27,891 nt of DNA from CAZYZQ01 sp964652075 (GTDB lineage: Bacteria > Bacillota > Clostridia > Oscillospirales > Oscillospiraceae): NCBI GenBank assembly GCA_964652075.1, contig CAZYZQ010000011.1:1-27891 (forward strand), in the 5' to 3' direction. Under the pieces are notes generated by a model. The model did no database searches and was not told the origin of the DNA. It worked only from the letters and a program-made list of their open reading frames with translations. Position 1 is the stretch's first letter. Each line of letters starts with the position of its first letter. The translations under genes were made by a program, and so were the position numbers. Shown here piece after piece: positions 13,435 to 20,171 of the stretch.

Positions 13435-13456
13435 GAAGACAGTCCGGGCGTTTTGT
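13421..13456 (+). terminator. Terminator of the small peptide mRNA
   Basis: CCCGGATTGTC (13422-13432) pairs with GACAGTCCGGG (one G-U) around an AAGAA loop, extended by G-C at the base and followed by GTTTTGT. The mRNA would be about 280 bases for an 81-base coding region. Confidence 0.65.
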
Positions 13457-13486
13457 ATGGAAAAGGAGGAAAACATATGCACGCAA

Positions 13487-13582
13487 TCACACCAATCCAT
13501 TACCGCTGCATCCGACGCGGCCATCCGCGCAGAGATCGTGGAGTACGCGCGCGAGTTCTTCAAATGTCAGGTCACGTTTTAT
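13487..13582 (-). pseudogene. Small ORF fragment with ATA in place of ATG
   Basis: A GGAGG site on the - strand is followed after 7 bases by ATA and then KRDLTFEELARVLHDLCADG...V and TGA, 31 codons. The codon content looks coding. If the ATA were ATG, it would form a typical ATGA overlap with the stop of the ORF before it; a G to A change would turn this into the ATAA seen here. A competing + strand ORF starts at ATG 13477 behind GGAGG and covers the same bases. Neither frame belongs to a family I recognise. Confidence 0.35.
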
Positions 13583-13686
13583 CTTGTTACCTCCCGATAT
13601 TTGATGTTGGTGCGTGTATTGATCTCAGGAACAAGGATGACAAGTTCGCCCTTATTCCATTCAAACAGGATGCGGTAATGCGGCAT
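13579..13686 (-). pseudogene. C-terminal fragment of an unknown protein
   Basis: The 35 codons MPHYRILFEWNKGELVILVP...TR lead into a stop that overlaps the next ORF. No ribosome binding site lies before the Met, and the frame runs back into the nitroreductase gene, so this is probably the 3' end of a gene whose front was lost. The family is not recognised. Confidence 0.35.
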
Positions 13687-13687
13687 T

Positions 13688-14206
13688 TTACCATGCTTCA
13701 AAATGGACGCGTGAGGCCTCATAGAACCCCTTCGCCGCAGGAGCCTCGTCCGGGTACCCAAAGGCCAGAACGGAGTGCGGAACCACGCTGTCCGGCAGGG
13801 AAAACAGCTTCCGCTGGGCTTCGACCCGCTCCATCTGCGGCCACGTACCCAGCCAGACGGAGCCGATTCCCAGCGCATTTGCCGCCAGAATCATGTTCTC
13901 TGCCGCAATCGCTCCGTCTATCACCCAGTACTCCGGCGCCGGGCCGAACGCGCGCTCCAGATCGCCCAGCACCAAAATGCCCAGCCTCGCGTTCCGCAGC
14001 GGCTGCGCCGGGCGGCCGTTGGCATCCGCCATCCGGTTCAGCGTGTCCGGATCCCGCACAACGAGGAAGCTCCAGTCCCTCGTGTTGGCACAGCTTGGCC
14101 CGGACATGCCCGCCTCCAGTATTTTTTGGATCTGCTCCTCGCTGATCGGCTGATCTGTGAATTTCCGGATGCTTCTCCGGTTCAGGATGTTTTCGTAGGC
14201 GTCCAT
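13688..14206 (-). CDS. Nitroreductase family protein
   Basis: This 172-residue flavin-dependent oxidoreductase is compact, as in the short clostridial nitroreductases. The N-terminal NRRSIRKFTDQPISEEQ is the FMN phosphate-binding signature, followed by MSGPSCANTRDW, and near the end LGTWPQMERVEAQRKLF and HSVLAFGYPDEAP. It is expected to work as a cytoplasmic FMN homodimer using NAD(P)H, with substrate unknown. The start is chosen at 14206 because AAAGGAG lies 6 bases upstream and MDAYENIL is the usual beginning. It has its own promoter. Its 3' side borders the accessory island. Confidence 0.9.
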   Translation of the reverse strand: MDAYENILNRRSIRKFTDQPISEEQIQKILEAGMSGPSCANTRDWSFLVVRDPDTLNRMADANGRPAQPLRNARLGILVLGDLERAFGPAPEYWVIDGAIAAENMILAANALGIGSVWLGTWPQMERVEAQRKLFSLPDSVVPHSVLAFGYPDEAPAAKGFYEASRVHFEAW

Positions 14207-14257
14207 GGTGTGCTCCTTTCTGATCCTTATCCATTTGCCGTTCGTTCCTCTAAAATC

Positions 14258-14287
14258 AGTATAACACACTTCCCGAAAAAAGTGCAA
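14258..14287 (-). promoter_or_regulatory. Promoter of the nitroreductase gene
   Basis: On the - strand TTGCAC (14282-14287), 18 bases and TATACT (14258-14263), about 50 bases before the start codon. Confidence 0.6.
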
Positions 14288-14356
14288 GGGGAGAAAGGCG
14301 CTGAACCCCATTGTACGGACTGCCGCCCTGCGTTGGAGAACCTGCTTTTCGTATCC

Positions 14357-14385
14357 TTGCAAAAGAGCGGCAAATAATCTATAAT
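14357..14385 (+). promoter_or_regulatory. Promoter of the AraC regulator gene at 14460
   Basis: TTGCAA (14357-14362), 17 bases and a perfect TATAAT (14380-14385), 74 bases before the start codon. Confidence 0.7.
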
Positions 14386-14459
14386 AGAAGCACTTATCCC
14401 GGTTTATCCAAACGCTGCGTGATTATAGCAGCTCACGCGGCAGGACAGGAGGCAGCGGC

Positions 14460-15194
14460 ATGGAGGCGGCGTTACTCGGCAAAGGGCATTACAGCGGCAC
14501 ATGGAAGAAAGACATTGCGACGTATTGGCTGTTTTTTCAGGCAACGGGGACAGTGCGCGTTGGCGGCATCACGTACCAGATACAGAGCGGGGATGTCCTG
14601 CTGCAAAAGGCGGGCGACAGCGCGGTGTATGATCTGGACTGCACCGGCATGATCGGGCGGCTCTCGCTTCCGCTGGAGGCGCTGAAATATGACCATGTGT
14701 ATCAGACAAATTCCTGCACGGAGGCAATCCGGAAAACATTCTTTTTCTTTCTGGATCTGGAAGCGCTCGGTCAGGCTGAGACGACAAACAGCAGTGCCAT
14801 TGAGAAACTGAAATCGCAGCTGTTCTTCAACATGATGTGCGATGCCGGTGTCGCATCGGGAAAAATGAATCCCGCCATTCCGGCATTTATCAAGGACATC
14901 AATCTGAATCTTTCCGATCCGGACTATGACCCACAGAAGACGATTACCACGCTCGGCTACAGCGTCGGCTATTTCCGCCAGATTTTCAAGCAGAGCACTG
15001 GTGTGTCCCCGCACCGTTTTCTTTCAACGCGGCGGCTGGAAAATGCAAAGCTGGAAATGGAGCGGGCCGCCGGGGCGGTACAGGTGCAGGAAATTGCGGC
15101 GCACAACGGTTTTTCCGATCCATTTGCGTTTGCAAAGCAGTTCAAAGCCCATTTCGGCTGTTCGCCGTCTGAATACATGAAAAAAGCGAAATAA
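14460..15194 (+). CDS. AraC-family transcriptional regulator
   Basis: The 244-residue protein has an N-terminal cupin-like half (residues 1-90, including ATGTVRVGGITYQIQSGDVL) and a C-terminal two-helix-turn-helix domain (about 145-240). The second HTH reads VQEIAAHNGFSDPFAFAKQF and is followed by FGCSPSEYM, the family signature. The first HTH is more divergent (TTLGYSVGYFRQIFKQSTGVSP). It probably binds a sugar or related ligand and activates the adjacent solute-binding protein gene, which starts 279 bases downstream on the same strand behind a promoter with a poor -35 box. The ATG follows GGAGGCAGC. Confidence 0.88.
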   Translation: MEAALLGKGHYSGTWKKDIATYWLFFQATGTVRVGGITYQIQSGDVLLQKAGDSAVYDLDCTGMIGRLSLPLEALKYDHVYQTNSCTEAIRKTFFFFLDLEALGQAETTNSSAIEKLKSQLFFNMMCDAGVASGKMNPAIPAFIKDINLNLSDPDYDPQKTITTLGYSVGYFRQIFKQSTGVSPHRFLSTRRLENAKLEMERAAGAVQVQEIAAHNGFSDPFAFAKQFKAHFGCSPSEYMKKAK

Positions 15195-15394
15195 TGCAGC
15201 CAAAGTACCTGCGTTTTTACCGGGTGTTTTCCACATTTTTTATCGCTGTTTTTCAGGGCGCGGCGGCTAATTTTTTTCGGCTTTATTCAAAATATTTTGA
15301 TATTTCCGAGTATTTCAATTTTTCCACAGCATTTCAGCAAAAAATATACAAAAAACGTTCTGCGTTTTACTCTGCATTTTCGTAAACCAAATCA
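15195..15394 (+). other. AT-rich intergenic stretch between the AraC gene and the solute-binding gene
   Basis: These 200 bases are much richer in A and T than their surroundings and contain runs of T and repeated TTTTTC-like motifs, but no gene and no clear terminator. They are a plausible binding region for the adjacent AraC regulator. Confidence 0.4.
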
Positions 15395-15423
15395 TTCTCC
15401 TTTTTGACATGCTCTGCTACAAT
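15395..15423 (+). promoter_or_regulatory. Probable activator-dependent promoter of the solute-binding gene
   Basis: An extended -10 box, TGC-TACAAT (15415-15423), has only a poor -35 candidate (TTCTCC, 15395-15400) at 17 bases. A TTGACA at 15404-15409 is misplaced for this -10 box. This fits activation by the AraC neighbour. Confidence 0.45.
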
Positions 15424-15473
15424 GCAGGCATAGAAACGGGACGAAGCGTTCCGGAAAAAAGGAGAATTACCCT

Positions 15474-17054
15474 ATGAAAAAGCTACTCGCGATCCTGCTT
15501 GTTGCTGCGATGTGCATGCTGCTGCTTGCCGCCTGCGCAGGCTCCGACAAGCCCGCCGCTCCGGCCGACACCGGAGACGAAACCGAAACAAATGATACAC
15601 CCTCCACGCCCGAAGAGACGGATGCGCCAGACGAGGACGAGGGCTACGCAGAAGAGAATATTGTAGAGGTCGTCTACTACGGTTTTGCCACGATCTCCAA
15701 CGAGGAGCACATTCAGGCAGTGGAAGACGCGGTCAATGCCATCACCGAATCGAAGATCGGCGTACATATGAGCCTCAATTTCTTCGATTTCGGCAACTAC
15801 AACACGCAGCTCAATCTCGCAATCTCTGGCGGTGAGCAGGTGGATATCGCTGTGTTTAACCCGCTGCCCGGCGGCCAGCTCGGTACGCTGGTTATCAATA
15901 CGCAGGCGATGGATATCTCCGGTATGCTGGAGGAAAATGCGCCGGATGCATATGCGCTGATCGAGCCGTATATGGCTGCATTCACATTTGGGGACGGCAT
16001 CTATGGTATGCCGGCGCTTCGCCAAAAGGCTACCAACTTCTACTTCCAGTGGAGTGAAGACCTTGTAAACGAGCTCGGCGTCCGCGACACGGTTGTAAAC
16101 GCCGAAACATGGGCAGAACTGGAGCCGGTCTATCAGGCGATCCTTGATCACACCGACGCCTATCCCTACGGCGCCGCCCGCTATCTTCTGGGTAGCTCCT
16201 ACTTCTTCTTCGACCCGGTTAACGTTTCCGCGATTCCGTATGACTCCATTGGCGACACCATGTATCTGGTTTACGGCGACGAGAACGGCAATGCGTCCAG
16301 CGTGTTTGAGAACGATGCATGGATGGACACCTGGCGCCTTATGGCAGACTGGTATGATGCCGGCTATGTATATCCGGATACCCCGACCAACTTGGAGCTG
16401 GGCGGCCCCGATATGATGAAAAACGGCCTCATTGCGTTCGGCCTTTCCTCATCCGAACTGGGCGCGGAGAGCACGCTTGAGGGCCTGACCGGTATTGACT
16501 GCGGCGTGCGAAATATCGGAAACGGTATGTTGACATCCACAACCATGACCCTTTGGGGCAACTTCATCCCGTCTACTTCCGCAGAGCCGGAGGCCGCGCT
16601 CCGCTTCCTCAACGAGTGCTTCATCAACCCCGAACTGATGACCCTGATGGATTGGGGCATTGAAGGCGAGGATTATATCCTGAATGAGAACGGCGAGGCC
16701 TGCTACCCGGAAGGGACGGATCCGGCTGCGCTCTATCATCAGAACGACTGGATCCTCGGCAACTCCTTCATCATCGCGCCGTGGGACGGCAATGGCGCAA
16801 ACTTCCGCGAAGAGGCGAAAGCTGATCTTGAGAACTCCCAGATCTCTCCGTATATGGGCTTTACCTTCGACGCAACCGGCCTTGACAATCTGATTGGCGG
16901 GTTGGCTTCGGTATCTGCTGAGTACCGTGCATCTATCGAGGGTGGCCTTTACACCGACGAATTGAAGGATGAGTTCGTCGCAAAACTGAACGCTTCCGGC
17001 TTCCAGGATTATATCGACGCCATCCAGACGCAGCTCGACGCCTGGGAAAACTGA
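15474..17054 (+). CDS. Extracellular solute-binding lipoprotein, ABC sugar type with DUF3502 end
   Basis: The 526-residue protein has a 20-residue signal and lipobox LLAAC with C21 as the lipid-anchored residue. An acidic Thr/Pro linker to about residue 60 follows, then a family 1-type binding fold (GLY-rich ISGGEQVDIAVFNPLPGGQ; WAELEPVYQAI) and a C-terminal DUF3502-like part (YMGFTFDATGLDN to QTQLDAWEN). Such proteins deliver oligosaccharides to permeases of the LplB/YtcP kind. No permease or ATPase gene is in the window. AAGGAG lies 9 bases before the ATG. The downstream hairpin at 17070-17104 probably lets it be expressed more strongly than the enzymes that follow. Confidence 0.9.
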   Translation: MKKLLAILLVAAMCMLLLAACAGSDKPAAPADTGDETETNDTPSTPEETDAPDEDEGYAEENIVEVVYYGFATISNEEHIQAVEDAVNAITESKIGVHMSLNFFDFGNYNTQLNLAISGGEQVDIAVFNPLPGGQLGTLVINTQAMDISGMLEENAPDAYALIEPYMAAFTFGDGIYGMPALRQKATNFYFQWSEDLVNELGVRDTVVNAETWAELEPVYQAILDHTDAYPYGAARYLLGSSYFFFDPVNVSAIPYDSIGDTMYLVYGDENGNASSVFENDAWMDTWRLMADWYDAGYVYPDTPTNLELGGPDMMKNGLIAFGLSSSELGAESTLEGLTGIDCGVRNIGNGMLTSTTMTLWGNFIPSTSAEPEAALRFLNECFINPELMTLMDWGIEGEDYILNENGEACYPEGTDPAALYHQNDWILGNSFIIAPWDGNGANFREEAKADLENSQISPYMGFTFDATGLDNLIGGLASVSAEYRASIEGGLYTDELKDEFVAKLNASGFQDYIDAIQTQLDAWEN

Positions 17055-17069
17055 GAAACATTAACCGTC

Positions 17070-17104
17070 TGCGGGGATAAGGGCAACTTTATCCCCGCAA
17101 TTTT
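17070..17104 (+). terminator. Intercistronic hairpin/attenuator after the solute-binding gene
   Basis: An 11-bp stem (17070-17080 and 17089-17099, 8-base loop) is followed by ATTTTG. It lies between the binding protein and the esterase gene and is likely to reduce read-through or protect the upstream message. Confidence 0.7.
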
Positions 17105-17121
17105 GTATAGGAGGAAAAATA

Positions 17122-18633
17122 ATGCTGCATCTTCCAAAGCTATTTCGTGACCACATGGTGCTCCAGCGGGAAAAGCCCGTTGCGGTCTGGGGCAAGGGCG
17201 CGCCGTACCGCCCGGTTACGGTGCGACTGCAGGGGCAGTGCAAGCAGGCCGTCGCCGCGCTGGACGGCAGCTGGCGTGTGACGCTTGACCCGCTCTGCAC
17301 CGCCGCATCGGAGCAGATGACAATCACAGACGCGGATTCTGAAATCCAGATCTCGGACGTCGCGATCGGCGAGGTCTGGTTTGCCGGCGGACAGTCGAAT
17401 ATGGAATTTCAGATGCGCTATGTCAAAGACGTTTACAAAGAGTATGGCTTCTGCAAGAATCGCAATATCCGCGTCTTCGACACGCCGCGAATCTCCTACG
17501 AGGGGCAGGACGAGCTGGAGGACTACAGCCGTTTTGGCTTCTGGCGCACTGCGAACGCCGACAACCTCGACTATTTCACGGCGGTCGGCTACTACTTCGC
17601 GAAGGAGCTTCAGCACGATCTGGACGTTCCGGTCGGCATTCTCTCCTGCAATCTGGGCGGCAGCCCCGCCTGCGCGTGGATTGACGAGGAACATCTGCGC
17701 GGCACCGCCGCGGAGGTCTGGCTGCAGGACTACGCCGAGGCGACGAAGGAGCTCGACCTTGATGCCTACTACCGCAATTTCTTTGCAAGCCCGTTCCACT
17801 ACAGCGGCAATCCCTTCGCCAACCCCATCAATGAAAACGGCCTGCGCGGCGATATGGCGGGCATGGCGGACGCTTTGGAAAAGCTGATGGGCGGCAACTT
17901 TGCCCCCGCGCAGATCGGCCCCTACTTTGCGTGGCGGCCGTGCGGGCTGCATCACACAATGCTGCGCAAGGTAGCCCCGTACACCGTTCGCGGCTTCCTC
18001 TATTATCAGGGCGAGTCCGACGATGCGCACGCGGAGATCTACGACACGACGCTCAAAATTCTGATCCAGAACTGGCGTGAGCTTTGGCGCGAGGAGCTTC
18101 CGTTCCTCTATGTCCAGCTGGCGCCCTTTGGCAATCCCAACATGAACTGTGATAAATATCCGACGCTGCGTGCAAAACAGCAGGCGGTAGCCAACAGTGT
18201 CCCGAACGCATATATGGCGGTCATTTCGGACGTCGGCAGCGAGCAGGACATCCATCCGAAGGACAAGGCGCCCGTGGGGCACCGGCTTGCGCTGCTCGCG
18301 GAAAAATATGTCTACAGCCGGCCGGTTGAGGCCGAAGCGCCTACGCTGGAGCGCGCAGAGGTCTGCGATGGCATCGTTCGCCTCTTCTTTGCGAATGCCG
18401 CCGATGGGCTTTCCATCAACGGCGAAGCATTACACGCGCTGGAAATCTTGCAGGACGGCGCTGCGGTCACGGGCTGGACGGCGCAGGTCACGGGCAAGGC
18501 GCAGGTCACTGTCGCTGGTTCCTTCCGCTCCGCTGCAAAAACCACTGTGAAATTTGCAGGAACGCCCTATTATGAAGTCAATCTGTATAATTCCGCCGGG
18601 CTGCCCGCGCGCCCTGTGGAACTGGAGCTGTGA
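17122..18633 (+). CDS. Sialate O-acetylesterase-like (SASA, SGNH hydrolase) protein
   Basis: The 503-residue protein probably removes O-acetyl groups from sugars. The catalytic serine S92 lies in FAGGQSNMEF, the family's block I. FLYYQGESD near 296-304 is the conserved Gly/Glu block, and DVGSEQDIHPKDK supplies the Asp-x-x-His pair. The N-terminal about 85 residues form the beta domain usual for these enzymes. No signal peptide is visible, so it should act inside the cell on imported oligosaccharides or sialic acid. AGGAGG lies 7 bases before the ATG. It is followed after 10 bases by another hydrolase gene. Xylan-type acetyl sugars are an alternative substrate to sialate. Confidence 0.87.
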   Translation: MLHLPKLFRDHMVLQREKPVAVWGKGAPYRPVTVRLQGQCKQAVAALDGSWRVTLDPLCTAASEQMTITDADSEIQISDVAIGEVWFAGGQSNMEFQMRYVKDVYKEYGFCKNRNIRVFDTPRISYEGQDELEDYSRFGFWRTANADNLDYFTAVGYYFAKELQHDLDVPVGILSCNLGGSPACAWIDEEHLRGTAAEVWLQDYAEATKELDLDAYYRNFFASPFHYSGNPFANPINENGLRGDMAGMADALEKLMGGNFAPAQIGPYFAWRPCGLHHTMLRKVAPYTVRGFLYYQGESDDAHAEIYDTTLKILIQNWRELWREELPFLYVQLAPFGNPNMNCDKYPTLRAKQQAVANSVPNAYMAVISDVGSEQDIHPKDKAPVGHRLALLAEKYVYSRPVEAEAPTLERAEVCDGIVRLFFANAADGLSINGEALHALEILQDGAAVTGWTAQVTGKAQVTVAGSFRSAAKTTVKFAGTPYYEVNLYNSAGLPARPVELEL

Positions 18634-18643
18634 GGAGGTACGT

Positions 18644-19654
18644 ATGTACGAACAGAATCTGACCGCCCTGCAAAACTGGACGGATGAATTTACGCCGGAG
18701 TTTTTTGCGGAGTTTATGAAGCAGGAAACCGAAGCGGCGCGGATTGCGCTGCTGGATACAATCTATTTCAAAGAGCTGGATAAGTTCGAGGCGATTCCGC
18801 TGTGGCCGGCGGGCAAGACGCCGGATTATCACCCGGAGGAGAAGCACCGCGAGCCGTCTGTGCGCTTCTTCCCGTGCGAGCAGGCAAAGGGCTGCGTCGT
18901 GCTGGTTCCGGGCGGTGCGTACAACACGAAAAGCATCAGCAACGAGGGCATTCAGGAGGCGCGGAAGTTCCACGAGGCCGGGTTCGCGGCCGCGGTTCTG
19001 GACTATCGCATTCGGCCCTACGCCGGCTATGACTCGCTGCACGACCTCCAGCGGGCGATCCGCCTGCTGCGCCACGACGCCGCCAAGCTGGGTTTTGCGC
19101 CGGATAGGCTGGCCATCGCAGGCAGCTCCGCAGGCGGGCACCTCTGCTCTATGGCCGCCGTGCACTGGGACGACGGAAAGGCGGGAGATGCAATCGATGC
19201 GGTCTCCTGCCGTCCGGATGCCGTCATTTTGAGCTACGGCGTGTTCTCCATGGTCGCGACGCCGCAGATGGCGCAGATGGTGAATCCCTCCCGCGAGCAC
19301 CCGACGTCTGTGGAGAATCTGGACGGACTGGTTTCCCCCTACACCTGCCCGCCGGAGCTGCGCCGCCACCGGGCGTTCTTCTCGCCGGAGCTGCATGTCA
19401 CGCCGGATACCCCGCCGGTTTTCATGTGGCAGACCTGCGATCAGGACGACCCGCGCCAGATCTTCCGCTTTGCCACGCAGCTTGCGGAGAACGGCGTCCG
19501 CTTCGAGACGCACATCTTCCCGTACGGCGCCCACGGCGGCGGGCTCTGGGACGGCGGAAGCATCTCCACCCCCGCCAATGCGCACAACGCAAACTGGTTC
19601 CGGCTGGCGGTCGAGTGGCTGGAGATCGAGCTGAACCGGAAAAACAACGGATAA
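18644..19654 (+). CDS. Alpha/beta hydrolase, acetyl-esterase-like
   Basis: The 336-residue protein has an N-terminal about 70-residue helical extension, then the oxyanion segment VLVPGGAYNTKS (86-97), the nucleophile GSSAGGH with S162, and a late YGAHGGGL that should supply the catalytic histidine. The layout matches the esterases found in carbohydrate-use loci (acetyl-xylan type). There is no signal peptide. The ATG at 18644 follows GAGGAGG by 5 bases, and the longer open frame upstream overlaps the preceding gene and has no such site. It is probably co-transcribed with the SASA gene as a two-enzyme deacetylation set. Confidence 0.85.
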   Translation: MYEQNLTALQNWTDEFTPEFFAEFMKQETEAARIALLDTIYFKELDKFEAIPLWPAGKTPDYHPEEKHREPSVRFFPCEQAKGCVVLVPGGAYNTKSISNEGIQEARKFHEAGFAAAVLDYRIRPYAGYDSLHDLQRAIRLLRHDAAKLGFAPDRLAIAGSSAGGHLCSMAAVHWDDGKAGDAIDAVSCRPDAVILSYGVFSMVATPQMAQMVNPSREHPTSVENLDGLVSPYTCPPELRRHRAFFSPELHVTPDTPPVFMWQTCDQDDPRQIFRFATQLAENGVRFETHIFPYGAHGGGLWDGGSISTPANAHNANWFRLAVEWLEIELNRKNNG

Positions 19655-19737
19655 TGCCTCCTCCGCGCTTTCGCCCCCGTCCGGCCCTCCGACCGCTCCC
19701 GGCTAAAACTGCATCTTTCTATTTTTTCAAAGCAAAA

Positions 19738-19781
19738 CATAATCCGAACCCTTCTCCGATTGGAAGAAGGTTCGGATTATG
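19738..19781. terminator. Long inverted repeat, probable terminator
   Basis: Thirteen-base perfect outer arms (19738-19750 and 19769-19781) enclose a further short CTTC/GAAG stem. T-rich sequence follows on both sides (GTTGGTTTGG on +, TTTTGCTTTG on -), so it could end the hydrolase transcript and also act in the other direction. Confidence 0.55.
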
Positions 19782-19860
19782 TTGGTTTGGCACCGAGTCA
19801 AAAATTTCTCCATGTTTGTGCTTACGACACGATTCCAAAATCCCGTCTTATGTTGCGCCG

Positions 19861-19905
19861 CAACAAAAAACGCGGAACCCCTTGAAGATCAAGGGGTTCC
19901 GCGTT
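19861..19905 (-). terminator. Strong terminator on the - strand
   Basis: Seventeen-base perfect arms (19869-19885 and 19889-19905) with a 3-base loop are followed on the - strand by TTTTTTGTTG. The hairpin begins at the last base of a CTCGCACCA tRNA-like end, the same arrangement as at the tRNA-Leu gene of this window. Confidence 0.7.
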
Positions 19906-19913
19906 GGTGCGAG
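19905..19913 (-). pseudogene. Nine-base tRNA 3'-end relic
   Basis: On the - strand CTCGCACCA, a plausible acceptor 3' strand plus CCA, directly abuts a terminator hairpin, but no T-arm or remainder of a tRNA lies before it. It could be the remains of a deleted tRNA gene or an attachment-site core. Chance cannot be excluded for nine bases. Confidence 0.35.
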
Positions 19914-20007
19914 TGTTCTTACAGCTTTTTTTGAAAAGTCTAGGAATATCAACGGTTTTCAGGCAATCACACAGTGGGATTTACAGTAAAACAGGCTAGG
20001 TAGAACA

Positions 20008-20040
20008 AGGAGGTAGGCTCTAAAATAGAGCCTACCTCCT
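20008..20040. repeat. Perfect 15-bp inverted repeat containing AGGAGG
   Basis: The arms 20008-20022 and 20026-20040 are perfectly complementary around an AAA loop. The left arm begins with AGGAGGT, a full Shine-Dalgarno sequence that would be locked in the hairpin. The + strand has no T-run, so it is not a standard terminator in that direction; on the - strand TTGTT follows. It precedes the element stub by 17 bases. Confidence 0.6.
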
Positions 20041-20057
20041 GTGTACAACGTAAAAGA

Positions 20058-20171
20058 ATGGGGGAATGCCATATAGCAGTATTTCGAATTAAGAAAACTT
20101 CAAACTACACCGTTATGAGCAACTACCACCTGCGGGACAAGCCACTCTCGCTAAAGGCCAAAGGCTTGTTT
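20058..20171 (+). pseudogene. N-terminal stub of a conjugative-element HTH/replication protein
   Basis: The + strand encodes IAVFRIKKTSNYTVMSNYHL then RDKPLSLKAKGL, which closely resembles the start of the helix-turn-helix replication-type proteins of Firmicutes conjugative elements (usual form IAVFRIEKTxDYTVMSNYHLRDxxLSLKAKGLLS). After KAKGL the resemblance stops and the frame continues only as antisense of the AraC-GH39 gene. About 38 codons remain of a protein that is normally several hundred residues long. The identification rests on remembered family sequence. Confidence 0.7.

Larger units (their letters stand above)
19655..20057. other. Gene-free scar region with three strong hairpins
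   Basis: About 400 bases between the hydrolase and the element stub hold no credible gene. They contain three long inverted repeats (19738-19781, 19869-19905, 20008-20040) and a tRNA 3'-end relic, consistent with past insertion and deletion. Confidence 0.5.

Noticed and set aside
13457..13678. 73-codon + strand frame starting MEKEENIC
   Set aside because: It contains a plausible helical stretch, but its start has no spaced ribosome binding site, it switches character midway and it competes with two better supported frames.
15404..15409. Perfect TTGACA before the first solute-binding gene
   Set aside because: No acceptable -10 box lies 16-18 bases downstream; the good TACAAT is only 8 bases away, so the extended -10 reading was preferred.
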